DNA of 64,000 nt from Hippopus hippopus (GCA_946811185.2 OX328102.1:11657194-11721193), one strand, 5' to 3'; positions 32,739 through 44,125 are shown, counted from the first letter of the stretch. Notes: generated by a model not told the origin, from the sequence alone. Made by a program: numbers and translations.

Positions 32739-32982
32739 TTGGCTTGCAACACGAGAAAAGGGGCATTCGGACATTTGCGTAAAGTTTCGTCTCGGATCAG
32801 CCTGCGCAGTCCGCGCGGTCTGATCCGAGACGACACTTTCCCGTGTGTGATTTTCTGTTTCACGCAAGTCTAATGTAGGACGAAATCTAATTTTGACGTA
32901 AAGTGCCATCTCGGATTAGCCTGCGCGGATTGCGCAGGCTGATCCGAGACGAAACTTTACGCAATTCGCGTGTTGCAAGCCA
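32739..32982 (+). repeat. HP-A palindromic element, small deletion
   Basis: Near complete; lacks about 18 bases of the right TIR (gcaattcgcg instead of the longer form). Confidence 0.85.
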
Positions 32983-33032
32983 TATATGCATACATATACA
33001 CATATTTTGTATGATTGAGAATGTAAAATTGG

Positions 33033-33246
33033 GTGGCGCTCTAGGATAGCAGGTTTATTGCATTTCCATGACGAATTTTACCAAGCAATTCATCATAAAA
33101 ATGGATCCATAATATTCATTTTCTCTAACAACCGACTGAATCATGTGTTAGACTGGTCCTTGTACAGGCAGTAAACTGACCAATAGCAAAAGGTTTCGAT
33201 ACGTTTCGCAGATGCATTAAACCTTTTTCTCACAGAGCATGACTCA
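33033..33246. repeat. HP-B element, hairpin deleted
   Basis: Block order and right end (cacagagcatgactca) match HP-B; the core has been lost. Confidence 0.7.
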
Positions 33247-33253
33247 TTTTTTA

Positions 33254-33472
33254 TTAGGCCATTACCAACAAATTTTCGAATCTTAACGATCCCTAGGAAA
33301 TAAGGTATTTAAAACCGGAAAAGATAAAAATGCAGGTAACCAGCACTTCTTTTCTTTTTCCACAATTTTTCAAAGATAAATTCCTTTATTTGAATCACAT
33401 GCGATTTGTCTTCCTGCAATTGCTTTCCATTTGGAAAAGTCTACAAATTCGTCGTCTCAAAAAGAGTAAGAT
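33254..33472. repeat. HP-C element, decayed
   Basis: Core reduced to atgcaggtaaccagcact; both ends are present. Confidence 0.7.
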
Positions 33473-33544
33473 TTTCATAATTATAACTAGAACCGTAAGG
33501 TTTGATAGTGTCAGTGTCATTTAGGCGATATTTGGGAACGGCTT

Positions 33545-33610
33545 AACATGAATTAAGATCAGACGGCACAGAACGTGAGTTTAATCTTAGATGTAGACCA
33601 TCCGCGTTGT
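33545..33610. repeat. HP-D hairpin fragment
   Basis: agatcagacggcacagaacg with decayed mate. Confidence 0.55.
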
Positions 33611-33623
33611 TTTGCCAAGCCTT

Positions 33624-33846
33624 TAACTCCTCACCAAACGACAAAATATTGGATTCGACTAAATTCAAAGCATTTACAGACAACAAAATACTTATAACCC
33701 AAAAATTGAAAATTGATTTTGGACGGGTAGACAACATTGTGGGAAAGGAGAAAATGCTGATCACCAGGATTTTCTCCACTTCCCACAATGTTTTCAAGAG
33801 CCCACTCGTTCAGGGTGGTTAAATCTCGGGATTTTGTGCTAAAATA
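33624..33846. repeat. HP-C element, complete
   Basis: Core atgctgatcaccaggatttt; HP-B abuts at 33850. Confidence 0.85.
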
Positions 33847-33849
33847 TTT

Positions 33850-34111
33850 GAGCCATGCTCTGTGAAAAGGGGGCTTAATGCATCTGCGAAATGTATCGAC
33901 CCAGGTCAGCCTGCGCATTCCGCGCAGGCTGACCTGGGCCGAAACTTTTCGCTATTGGTCAATTTCCTGTATGTCAAAGGACCAGTCTACCTCATTATTT
34001 AGTCGGTTTTTTAAATAAGTTCCTATTATGGATCCATAATTATGTGATGACTTGCCTGGTACCATGTATCACGGAGATACATTAAGTCCCCATTTGTCAG
34101 AGTACGGCTCA
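33850..34111. repeat. HP-B element, complete
   Basis: Near-consensus copy, abutting an HP-C copy on its left. Confidence 0.9.
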
Positions 34112-34387
34112 TTCGTTAGTTTTAGTACATGTAGATTCTATTTTTAGCCATAAAAAGACTACCGAGTTTATGTATGTGGCGATGAAAGAATTAAGACAAG
34201 CCAATATACAGATACTATTGAAGACTAAATCATTAATATTTACGATCGTGTTCGTATTTTCTATCATGTTACGAAACTCAGCTTGACTCACCAAACCACA
34301 CCCCCTCCTCTAATTTGTGGCAGACGTCTTTGAAACTATCGATGTAAAATATAAAACTGAGTCATGTTGAGTGGCTAATCTCTTTTC

Positions 34388-34600
34388 TACGATTGGTGAT
34401 AGTCGTTGCGACAGGATCTATTCCCTTCTTACCGCTTATCACTGTTTCGACGACGTTTATGCGGGAAAGCAACCAGTAGCGTTGGAGGAATAGTGTGCAA
34501 AGAACTGGTTACAGAAATTACTGGAAAGCACGTAAAGGTGCACTGGCTGCCGTGATAAAAGAGAAATAATGTTGAAAAAGGCGTTTAAACCATACAACTA
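34388..34600 (+). repeat. SINE body and tail
   Basis: gaaagcaaccagtagcgttg, ggtgcactggctgccgtgat and gaaataatgttgaaaaaggc. Confidence 0.65.
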
Positions 34601-34639
34601 TTCAATCAACCAAATTCAAATTACACCGAATATTGCTGA

Positions 34640-34810
34640 CGACCTTGAGAATGAGGCCTTAGAAAACACTGTGAGAAACAGAGAAAATGCTAGTTACCAT
34701 CATTAATTTCTCCATTTCCCACAATGTTTTCGACCGTTTTATGGACAAATTCCATTATTTTAGCCTCCTTTCAATTGTCGTCTGTAAATGCTTTCGATTT
34801 GGCTGAGACC
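34640..34810. repeat. HP-C element, partial
   Basis: Core aatgctagttaccatcatta and tail remain. Confidence 0.65.
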
Positions 34811-34876
34811 TGGCTCCGTGCTGAAATATCTTTTCTTTCGAGTTCATGTCAATTGAAATTTCAAAGTTATATAAAT

Positions 34877-35155
34877 AAGCCATGTTCTGAAAAAAGGGGT
34901 TTAATGCAACCAAGCAAGACATCACATAATTATGGACTCATAACATCTGTTTTGTCCTACAACCGCCTAAACCATGAGGTAGAATAATCCTCTGGTGAGT
35001 TTTTACAAATATTACATATGTATAATTATAATTTGCTGTAATTTACAAATAGCAAAAAAGTTTCGATCCATGTTGGCCTGCACCGACTGCGCAGGCTGAC
35101 ATGGGTCGATAGTTTTTGTAGATCCAACGAACCCCTTTTCCACGGAACATGGCTC
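34877..35155. repeat. HP-B element, complete
   Basis: Both ends and a decayed hairpin (ggcctgcaccgactgcgcag). Confidence 0.8.
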
Positions 35156-35324
35156 AAATATGATTTGATACAAGTGATCAACAGAAAAATTCATAACTTT
35201 TCGAGCAATGTCTTCTTTCCTCTCCTGACATTTACGTCTATTCTTTTTTTTTTTCAAATTTTCTCACTGTCGAAAGCAATAATAAGATTGACAAGTTGAG
35301 AACAACTCAGTTCAACATAAAAGC

Positions 35325-35525
35325 GAGTTTCAACCCCTAGGCTGCAACGAGCTACTCATGGACTTTTGCGGACATTGTTGATCAAGATCAGACTGCACAG
35401 AACGTGCAGTCTGAACTTGGATCTACATTATCCGGTAGGGAGAAAAATTACTTTTGAAATAACAAAATTTGGATTTATACTAAAGACTTGAAAGTTTCAT
35501 TTCACTAAGTTAGCAGGATACGCGT
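35325..35525. repeat. HP-D element, complete
   Basis: cccctaggctgcaacgagct to agttagcaggatacgcgtta; near-perfect hairpin. Confidence 0.85.
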
Positions 35526-35569
35526 TAAAAGCATGACCACAGAATGCAGGGAAAAATTTCACATAATAA

Positions 35570-35832
35570 TGGCCTGCAACATGCGAAAAGGGGAATTCGG
35601 ACATTTGCGTAAAGTGTCGTCTCGGATCAGCCTGCGCAGTCCGCGCAGGCTAATCCGAGACGGCACTTTACGACAACATTGGATTTTGTCCTGCAGTAGA
35701 CTTGCGCAAAACAGAAAATAACCTATAAACGGAAAGTGTCGTTTCGGATCAGCCTGCGCGGACTGCGCAGGCTGATCCGGAACGACGCTTTACGCAAATG
35801 TCCGAATGCCCCTTTTCGCGTGTTGCAGGCCA
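35570..35832 (+). repeat. HP-A palindromic element, complete
   Basis: Complete copy flanked by aataa / catatgg, 45 bases after an HP-D copy. Confidence 0.9.
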
Positions 35833-36002
35833 TATGGTTGTAAGAAATATGAGCTAGTGCTGCAGAACTCATCTAAGTCATCAATTTCCAAAGTTACATA
35901 AAGGCAATTTGATACGCATCGTAGAGTCATTTCATAACTTGAATATTTATCTTTCTTTTTTCTTATTCAATGAAAATCTTAATTGTCTCCTCTGAAGTAT
36001 TC

Positions 36003-36230
36003 ACCCATTACCAAATAAGTTCTAATGGGCCTAGGAAAACGGGGTTTTAAAACCAGTGTAAGAAAATGCGAAAATGTGCATGACCAGTATTTATTTTTCG
36101 TTTTTCAAGACTGTTTTTTTTTTTATCGTTTCAAAAGCGGATCCATTGTATGATTCATGATTATCTAACTTGTCGTCTACAACAGCTTTCAGTTATAACG
36201 GGCATAAAACTTTGACGTTCAATAGTTAGG
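36003..36230. repeat. HP-C element, decayed
   Basis: Left end cattaccaaataagttc and tail blocks remain. Confidence 0.6.
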
Positions 36231-36364
36231 TTTAAATATATTCATTATTTTATATCGATTGAGAACCAAGTTCTTACAACTAATATTAATCATTCTCAAT
36301 TCTCCTTCCTGGGAACTACACCATTTCTCGCGCCAAATGTGTAGGCCAATGAATAATCTCAAAG

Positions 36365-36432
36365 TTGACACCCGCTTCCGGGTAACGAACTCGGGATCTT
36401 ATAGTTACGAAGCCGACGCTCTACCTTACAAC
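36365..36432 (-). repeat. tRNA-like head, isolated
   Basis: In minus orientation gatcccgagttcgttaccc resembles a B box. It is a SINE head rather than a tRNA gene. Confidence 0.35.
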
Positions 36433-36493
36433 CACGGACACCACGTTCGTAGATGAATTCACAACTGAAGTCTTAATTTTTTTTTCAGATGTA

Positions 36494-37819
36494 CGAGGGG
36501 TGATCAGAAAGAACGTGGACCAGTGCCGGTATCTGAATATTGTTATAAAAAACAATTTGGAGTGTTCACTATTTTTGAAAGTAACCTCCTTTGAGTTCTA
36601 TGCATGTATTCATTCTTGATTCGACGCGCGAAGCACGTGTGGGAGCGCGTCACGTGACGTTACTATGAAGGACCCGGTCGTAGCGAGGGTTAGCTCCTCT
36701 CTGCTCTCGTAGTGTATGCCACATAGAAAATCTTTCAAAACAGGAACTAGTCAGAGGTCACAGGGAGTCAGGACTAAATTATAGGGTGCGTTGGCAAGTG
36801 TTTTTTTGTTTAGTTTTTGCAAAGTTTCCAGTACAAGTGTGGCTTTGTGAGCTAGGGCGTTATCTTGGTGTAAATTGACGTCACTCCGCAGGACTTCTGG
36901 CTGTGTTTTTCGTATGGTGTTCGTGAAATTTATTTGAATAATGTGGGCATAAAACTCAGAACTGACTGTAGTATGTAAAGATACAACATGATTTAGAAGA
37001 AAAACAGGAGAACAGAAATACTTGATGTAGATAACTTTTCCAAGTGACTTAGAAAGGTTGGCTTTACTAGCGGAAGGCGATCTTGGATGTTTCAATACGT
37101 TGCTTTGTCGTTTAGATTCAGTGTCGGTAAAGTGTACCTATGTTTCATCGCATGTTACAATACGATCAGTAAAGTTTGACCCCTCTACCCTAATGCGTTC
37201 TGAAATTTCTTAACAGATTTCGACCCTAACCCCCATTTTCTCGGGCGTCAGTTGCCGAGATACCCACATTGTGCAAACACGCGACATTCCAAGACTCTCA
37301 GTCAAAATCTCCTGAGTACTTATATATGAAATGTCAAATGTGTCAGCTATTTTCCTGAGCATCTCGGCGATCTTGTTTTACATGCTGCTCTACATCCGTT
37401 ATGATTTGTCTGTGACTGATGTTGATGGACGGCCAGATTTAGGGTCATCTTTAACAGTATCGCACCCTTGTCTAAACGGGTCCGATCCACATGTACGAAT
37501 ATCAGATTCCTTGAGTGCAGAGTCCCCTTAAACTGTTTCTGAATCGGTTTTGATTTCCGATAAATACTTTCCGAGTTTGACGCAAAACTTTATGATTACT
37601 CTCGGCTCAAATAAAACGTCGTCCGATATTTTGGACCACTAATGCAGTATATGACGTCATTAAAATGACGTCATACTTTACCTACTTTAATATGACAACA
37701 TTTGAAAGCGTGAGTCAGTTACCAGATAATTAAACCTCATCTATGCAAAGTTCTGTAATCCTAAGTGTAGTAGTTTTCAAAATAACGAGGTGGTCCACGA
37801 TCTTTCTGATCACCCCACG
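36494..37819 (-). mobile_element. mariner-type DNA transposon, decayed, with both TIRs
   Basis: Seen: a 1326-bp element bounded by TA (36492-36493 and 37820-37821) with inverted ends CG.GGGGTGATCAGAAAGA and continuing CGTGGACCA. On the minus strand fragments of a mariner transposase are legible: GMSRVCTMWVSRQLTPEKM, EGSNFTDRIVTCDET, HPRSPSASKANLSKSLGKV, NLHQDNALAHKATL and NAPYNLVLTPCDL. These match the usual order around the D, D and D catalytic positions. Frameshifts and stops separate the pieces, so it is inactive. HP-C begins four bases beyond its right end. Confidence 0.85.
36751..37095 (-). pseudogene. mariner transposase fragment
   Basis: This is the longest surviving open piece (114 aa) of the transposase in the element at 36494-37819. 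It carries the second catalytic Asp in LHQDNA and the last in TPCD, in the spacing of DD34D mariners. The region C-terminal to TPCD and the N-terminal DNA-binding part are in other frames or broken. Confidence 0.8.
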
Positions 37820-37822
37820 TAT

Positions 37823-38322
37823 CTAACCCTTTACTAAATAATCATGTCTTTAACGATCCCGAGAAAAAAAGACCTTTCAAAACACTATGGAAACAGGAGA
37901 CATTGCTGGCAACCAGCATTTTCTCCTTTTTCCAACAATGTTTCTTTTTAACCTTTTAAAAGACAAATGCCATCATTTCAGATCTATCTAGTTGAGCCAT
38001 ACTCTGTGAAAAGGGGGCTTATTGCATCTGCTCAAAGTATCGACTCAGGTCAGCCTGTGAGTCTGCGCAGTCTGACCTAGGCCAAAACCTTTTGCTATTG
38101 GTCAATTTCCTGCATGTCCAATGACCTGTTTGTCGTATGATTCAGTCCATCGTTAGACAAAACGGATTCATAGATCTACAATTAAGTGATGACTTGCTTG
38201 GTATCACGCATCAAGAAGATGCTTTAAGCCTCTTTTTGCCAGAGCACGGCTCAATTAAATTTGTTGTCTGCTATTACCTTCAATTTGGACCCGTGCAAAA
38301 TGTGTGGTCTGCTAGAGAGTTG
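37823..38322. repeat. HP-C element split by HP-B
   Basis: Left half 37823-37992 and right half 38254-38322 flank the HP-B insertion. Confidence 0.8.
37993..38253. repeat. HP-B element inserted in HP-C
   Basis: Complete HP-B; HP-C left half precedes it and HP-C right half (atttgttgtctgc...) resumes directly after. Confidence 0.85.
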
Positions 38323-38333
38323 ATGACAACGTA

Positions 38334-38548
38334 ACTTTTTCCAAAACTACAGTATTTTAGACGGGTCCAGTTTGAAAGCATTTGCAGACGACAATTTATA
38401 TGGCACAAATGATGGTATTTGTATCAGATAGTCTTGGAAAACATTGTGGGATAAGGAGAAAATGCTGGTTACCAGCATTTTCTCCTTTTCCCACTTTGTT
38501 TTCAATAGGCCTACTTTTCAGGGTCGTTAAAAAGCGGGATTGTGTAAT
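38334..38548. repeat. HP-C element, complete
   Basis: Perfect hairpin aaatgctggttaccagcatt at about 38459-38479. Confidence 0.85.
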
Positions 38549-38664
38549 ATTAGTCAATGCTCGATCTCAATTTACCATGAACTTAAACATAAGTTTTCTT
38601 TGCCAGCGCCCTTTAGCCCGAGTCATTGCTCTTCTGTGAAGAGAGTAGATCAAATTCAACTCAA

Positions 38665-38930
38665 CATTCCATTCACAAACTGTGCAGTCTGATCTTGGAT
38701 CTTCATTGTCCACTTGCGTTGAGATTCTTTTCAGCTGTCCTTCAGGGAAGAACTTTAAACATTACGGGAAAAGAACAAATGCTGATAACCAACAGTTTCA
38801 CCTTTTCCCAAAATGTGTCAGATAGCCGTTTTTAGACATATCCGACCGTTTTAACCACTTTCGACTTGCCTTCTACAAAATTAACGCTATCAGTTTGGAC
38901 AATTTTGTCGTCTGCTAAACAGTTTTAGAT
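38665..38930. repeat. HP-D fragment plus HP-C partial copy
   Basis: gtgcagtctgatcttggatc (38680-38700) is an HP-D half; from 38738 HP-C core aatgctgataaccaacagtt and tail follow. Confidence 0.65.
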
Positions 38931-39449
38931 CTAAATGTATTTCGAAATCAGTCTGCTGTGGATGAACTTAAATGTGTATTGGTTATTTGCTGCATTTCGC
39001 AGTTTTCTCCTTGTGTGACAATAATTTAAGATTCGTCTACGGCATAGATCTAACACTCTGCTTGATGCTTATTGATTTGTATACATGTGTCAAGTGTATC
39101 TAAAAATAGAACTGACAGACAATACAGTACGTTCTCGCTCGTTATATAACAATAATACGGTGTTCCTGTTAACGGACTGTTTATATAACCATTATACAAC
39201 TGGTAGTTCAGTTAGTAAACAGTTTCGTTTGGTGCCACACCGAAACCGTGATTGAAACTACGTGGGTAACTTACGTGTGGAGGTGTGTCGAAATTATTGG
39301 GAGTCGTAATTTTACTCTGTTAAAAAAAGATAAAGTTTTATCCCAGATAGAGTCATTCGTAAACAAAGAGGAGAGGAACACTCTATACAGCTGAACGAAA
39401 TATAGGATTGAAAATTATAGAAACTAACAGGTAGGCTACACTTTTTTAT

Positions 39450-39535
39450 TTTGATAATAATTATAATAATAATAATAATAAGAATAATTATTATTATTAT
39501 TATCATCATCATCATCATCATCATTATTATTATTT
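39450..39535. repeat. ATA/ATC trinucleotide microsatellite
   Basis: Composite (ata)n (att)n (atc)n (att)n; open frames across it are artefacts. Confidence 0.95.
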
Positions 39536-39641
39536 TTCTTTTGTCTTTCTCTCCTACTCTTTCTTCTTCAACTGCCACTACTTGGACAAAAATCTGTAAT
39601 GTCATCTTTGTGTTTATAAACTTAATAAGTACATATCCCAC

Positions 39642-39725
39642 TATTTGAACTACGTAAATTTTTCGTCTGCAAATGCTTTCAAATTGGATGAGTCTAAAAT
39701 TTGGTCATCTAGTAAAGGATTCACA
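39642..39725. repeat. HP-C right end
   Basis: tcgtctgcaaatgctttcaa through tagtaaaggatt. Confidence 0.65.
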
Positions 39726-40231
39726 GCCACTTCCTATCGAGCATTTCGTCTTTTCACGCCTCTACATGACAGGCCTAAAAACATTCATTACGAAAGAGCG
39801 ACGAAATGGGACCAGCGTTTTCCCCCTCTAATCATAATATGTAGCTGATTAATCCGATTTTTCCTCTTTCTTTTCTAAGGTAATAATTCTATTTTGATGC
39901 CACATGTCTTTTACATGTCAAATAAAAAGCCAAATGATAACGAATGTAATGTTGAGTAGGCCTAACCCTTGGGCTGCGGGAGGAAAAACTCTCAACTAAA
40001 AAAGAAACTACTCATTACGAGAACAGTAATTCGTTTATATGACATACTGCGTTCTAAGTTAGTCTGTTGTAGGGAGCTAAATGTCGTCAGCAGATTCTAA
40101 TGATATAATGCCAAAAATTTTGGATGACGCAACCTTATTCAGATATTCGGATATCGTTGGTTGTTGATGGAAAACAAAAGGGAAATGCTAGCAAATTATC
40201 AGAAAAATACGATCTGATGTATCCCTTTTAA

Positions 40232-40494
40232 ATGAGCCATGCTCTGGGAAAAGGGGGCTTAATGCATTTGCGATAAGTATCGACCCAGGTCAGCCTGCGC
40301 AGTGCGCGCAGGCTGACCTGAGCCGAAATTTTTCGCTATCGGTCAATTTTCAGTATGTTCAAGGACCAGTCTACCTCATGATTAAGTCGGTTTTTAAAAG
40401 AAGTGGCTATTACGGATCCATAAGTATTCGATGGTTTGCTTGGTATGATACATCACGGAGATGCATTAAGCCCCCTTTTGCCAGAGCATAACTC
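40232..40494. repeat. HP-B element, complete
   Basis: Near-consensus copy. A partial HP-B follows at 40539-40632. Confidence 0.9.
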
Positions 40495-40538
40495 AAATAT
40501 ATTTTTGATTGGTCAGAACCATACTGCTTACCGTTCTT

Positions 40539-40632
40539 ATGAGTCATGCTCTGTGTGCATCTGCAAAAAAGCATCGACCCATGCCGACCATCGCTGTCTG
40601 CGCAGGCTTACACAGACCGAAACCTTTTGCCA
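40539..40632. repeat. HP-B fragment
   Basis: Left end gagtcatgctctgtgtgcat and an altered core; continues into the dispersed repeat at 40625. Confidence 0.65.
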
Positions 40633-40930
40633 ACGTTGTCTGCGCATGTCATATTCTTCGAAGATTCGACCTGTCTGCTATGACGCATCACCCATCCCCG
40701 TAGGGCTTATACCGAACCTTATAGCCTGTTATCCAAGCATGTAGGGGCTGTTTTGATAAATGGCCGATGCATAGGTTACATGCTAGCCGATCATGGCTGA
40801 ATGAATCGCACCAGGTAGCGTTTTATTGAGTAAACGTTTATTTCATTTTAAAATTCAAAGTAACGGTTGTTGTTTTGAAAATTAGTCCGGTTCTGTACCC
40901 AGAATGCCCAAATTAGATAGATGTGTATTT
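40625..40930 (+). repeat. Dispersed repeat, partner of 60060-60335
   Basis: Blocks gttgtctgcgcatgtcatat (40635), ggcttataccgaaccttata, gcataggttacatgctagcc and agtccggttctgtacccaga recur, the last three inverted at 60060-60335. The first also occurs at 19741-19772. Confidence 0.65.
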
Positions 40931-40954
40931 GTAGAATGCCATCTAGCGGGAGAT

Positions 40955-41110
40955 AATGCTTTTGCCAGTAGTAAATTTCAGCATGCCAAAAGATTATCTA
41001 CTTCATGATTCGATCAGTTTTCAACGGCTTTGGATCTATGTTTTATGACAACTTGCCTGTTATAGTGCATTACCAAAATATATGTACATTAAACCCCTCT
41101 TTCCACAATA
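40955..41110. repeat. HP-B fragment, highly decayed
   Basis: Blocks resembling cttcatgattcgatcagttt and acattaaacccctctttcca keep HP-B order. Confidence 0.5.
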
Positions 41111-41452
41111 TCTGTATTCCATGCTAACAAATAAATATTTCTTAAGATTTTTTGCCGGGAATCTGTTCTTGGTGACTATGCCAAATATTATTTTAAAGTT
41201 TTCCTAGCATGTAAAACGAATTCGGACGGTTACATGCAGAATAGTGATGCAATAAGGTTGACATGTTTTAAAATATTGGGATGGTCGCGTTGCAATCGGA
41301 AATTCCGTCAGTTTTTATTTAACTAAGTATGACGTCATCGTAGGATTACCTATTCATTCTAGTGTATCCCACATGACTCGACGCAGGTTATTGATTATGT
41401 TGAAATCCCGAAAAGCCGTTGCGAAATTCGGACGCGAAATCTTGTAATACCT

Positions 41453-41672
41453 TAACCCTTAGGCTGCTAAGCGTGACTCAAGGACATTTTAAGGACGGAG
41501 TAGATCAAGATCAGACTGCACAGAACTTGCAGTCTGATTTTGAACCTACACTGTCCGATACGGAGATATCTTTCTCGGCATATTACCTTTGAAACAGTAG
41601 AATTGGGGTTTTTACCATCGGCTTCGAAATTTCATTCCTCTAATTTAGCAAGCAGGATATGAGTTCAGATAC
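41453..41672. repeat. HP-D element, complete
   Basis: ttaacccttaggctgctaag to agcaggatatgagtt. Confidence 0.85.
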
Positions 41673-41948
41673 TGCGCATCAACTTTATAAGGACATAGCC
41701 AGGGACGTGGCTGCCTGTAGGCTTAGTCGCAGTTGGATACACTTTTCAAAGAGAAAGGAAAGAAAAGAAAAAGAAATAATGAAAAGTAAGAAACTTCAGT
41801 AGAAAAAATATATCTTACTGCATACGCGAATGGTGTGGTATCTGTTCTCTAACGTGCACGTGTACATTCTGTACCTGAAAGCTTAATGTGAAAGGCTTAG
41901 CATGATTCATAATTGCCCGGGCATGATCGATTGACCATTAGAACTATT

Positions 41949-42154
41949 TTAACCCTTAGGCTGCTAAACGCGACTCATTGACCTTTTGCGGACAGTGTAG
42001 ATCAAGATCAGACTGCACAGAACGTGCAGTCTGATCTTGGATCTGTCCGATGATGAGATATTTTCCTCCAAGAAATGAATTTGAAATAACATCATTCGGG
42101 CTTTTACTATCGGCTTGAAAGTTTCATTTAATTTATCTAGCAGGATAAGGGTTG
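41949..42154. repeat. HP-D element, complete
   Basis: Near consensus; same orientation as the copy 500 bases upstream. Confidence 0.9.
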
Positions 42155-42294
42155 AACTTTATGCCGATCGCGCATGCAGATGACCCCTTCGCGCCGCGGG
42201 TTTTACCCTTGTTATTCCTATTGCGTATACGTTATATTGGGCTAGCTACAGCCCTTATACCCGTGACTTTTTTTTTTGGCGTAGCTGATTTTTT

Positions 42295-42425
42295 TTCGGC
42301 GTAGCTGATTGTACTAGCTTTTGACCTACTTTTTGATACTGATTATAAATGAATAAATAGAAATTTGTAATTGGTTGAAAACGCAGCCATGTTTATTCTA
42401 ACGGCCCCTGCCTTCTCGCTGGCAA
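42295..42425 (+). repeat. Dispersed repeat, partner of 32480-32615
   Basis: gaaatttgtaattggttgaa and catgtttattctaacggccc match gaaatttgtaattggtcaaa and catgtttattttgagggccc at 32540-32592. Confidence 0.55.
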
Positions 42426-42430
42426 ATTTA

Positions 42431-42515
42431 CTGTCTGTCTGTCTGTCTGTCTGTCTATCTCTCTGAATTCTGTCTGTCTGTCCGTCCGCCTGCCTGCTTG
42501 TTTGTCTCTCTTTCT
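42431..42515. repeat. TGTC microsatellite
   Basis: (tgtc)n with interruptions, ending in a CT-rich run. Confidence 0.9.
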
Positions 42516-42709
42516 CTCAGGATTGTGTGGTAAAGGGTAACACTTCTACGATGATTGTCGGCGAACATTGAAAGCTGGTTAAGGTCTCCGATCAGGTTCA
42601 ATGATTAATAGGAATGTTGACGAATTTTCTACTCACGATGAACGTTAGAGCGTTGTGGGACCGTTCATTGATTTTATATATTGGTTTTACGTAAATACAA
42701 TTGAACTTA

Positions 42710-42781
<72 letters not shown>

Positions 42782-42782
42782 C

Positions 42783-43000
42783 ATGGTGTTTTCAACATTA
42801 TTTCAGTTTTGTTGCGGCGGCCAGTGCACCTATCTATGCTTTCTTGAGGTTTCTTCTACTAGTGATTATAATATTCTTCCCAATTAGAAATCACTGGCTA
42901 TTTTCGCACATAACCATCCTCGAAACAATGACAATGAGAGAGGGATGAATCATGTTGCAATGACTATCACCAGTCCTCAGAAAAAAATCGCCGTCGTCGA
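42783..43000 (-). repeat. SINE tail after AG tract
   Basis: gtgttttcaacattatttca and gcggcggccagtgcacctat; a 64-bp (ga)n run at 42713-42776 precedes. Confidence 0.75.
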
Positions 43001-43213
43001 GCTGGAGGGAGGGAGGGAGAGTGAGAGCAAACTTAGATCAACCTATCTGCATACCCACATCTAAGATTAAAGTCTGATACTAGTTCGACTGGTTTTGATT
43101 TTCGTCTATCTCCGCTTCTATATTAGTAAATAATTGAACACGAGTATGATTAAAGATTTTTATTGTACCAGATAGTAATGTAATGTTTTTAATCATCTTT
43201 CTTCTTCAGTGCA

Positions 43214-44125
43214 ATGACATCTACCCCACCATATCCTGTGAGTACAAAAACAGGTATGTCTAGGAGACGAATGAAACGGGTAACTCCGGACTCCGAAAAA
43301 GATGAGCGATATTGGGAAAGGCGACTGAGAAACAACGAATCCGCGAAACGATCCAGGGAAAATCGACGACAAATGGATTTCGTAATACGATCCAGGGTCA
43401 GTAATCTGGAAGAGGAAAATGCCTTGTTGCGCGAAGAGTTATCGTTACTGAAAGCCAAATACAATGTACCGAAATCCGAGTGTCTGTTAAGTCGAGAAGA
43501 CAAAGAGAAATGGGCGAAACTCACTCTCCAAAAACAGGTTTTATTGAAATTGATAACCAAGTTTAATGAAGGCAATATGTCCCCACTATTTAAGTCGGTA
43601 ATCGATTCTAGCTCCGAATCCTGTATGGAAACAAGCCCGTCTGTCCCGTTGGAAACTCCGCACATGTTATTGCGCAATATCTCGGACGGGAAAGCGTTTC
43701 TCGAATGTTCCGATGAAGTAATGGAGGAGTCGTTTAATGATGACAGATTATTCCGCTATTCACAAAAGGATCTTGGTACACCTCCAGCAGCACATTCCCC
43801 GAGTGAAAATATCAGAACATATGAAACAGCCTGTAACGCGGATGAAGCTGGTCCAGCTGATCTCACGGTAAATAAAAGAGTTAAAAGGGGTGACGATGAT
43901 GATTTAAGAATGTTATCGCAATTTGCACATGACCGCAACGTTGAATTTTGTGATAGCTCCAGTGAAACGGACTCAAAGAATTCTGTGGACTCAAAAGCCG
44001 AAAAAGCATGGAGCCAAGAGGCCGAGCCGGAGCGTTTTGAGCACGAACTAAAATTAAAGTTACAGAGCTTGTCGGATCAAATTCTTACAATGCAAAAAAT
44101 TATGAACAACAGCAAGAGTTCATAA
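43214..44125 (+). CDS. NFIL3-like: NFIL3/E4BP4-like bZIP transcription factor
   Basis: Role by family: nuclear bZIP factor that binds PAR/E4BP4-type sites, often as a repressor, in immune and circadian control. Seen (303 aa): basic region about 33-53 with YWERRLRNNESAKRSRENRR, matching the NFIL3 pattern (YWE+RRKNNEAAKRSRE+RR); leucine zipper with heptad positions I58, L65, L72 and L79; LLREELSLLKAKY just as in NFIL3. The remainder is Ser/Glu-rich and unstructured, ending in an amphipathic leucine-bearing stretch (LKLKLQSLSDQILTMQKIM). A splice acceptor tttcttcttcag ends at 43209, five bases before the ATG, so a 5'UTR exon lies upstream. As in vertebrate NFIL3 the whole CDS is in one exon. PAR-family membership is the main alternative, but no PAR region is seen. 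Confidence 0.88.
   Translation: MTSTPPYPVSTKTGMSRRRMKRVTPDSEKDERYWERRLRNNESAKRSRENRRQMDFVIRSRVSNLEEENALLREELSLLKAKYNVPKSECLLSREDKEKWAKLTLQKQVLLKLITKFNEGNMSPLFKSVIDSSSESCMETSPSVPLETPHMLLRNISDGKAFLECSDEVMEESFNDDRLFRYSQKDLGTPPAAHSPSENIRTYETACNADEAGPADLTVNKRVKRGDDDDLRMLSQFAHDRNVEFCDSSSETDSKNSVDSKAEKAWSQEAEPERFEHELKLKLQSLSDQILTMQKIMNNSKSS

Noticed and set aside
39312..39648. Open frames on both strands
   Set aside because: Trinucleotide microsatellite.
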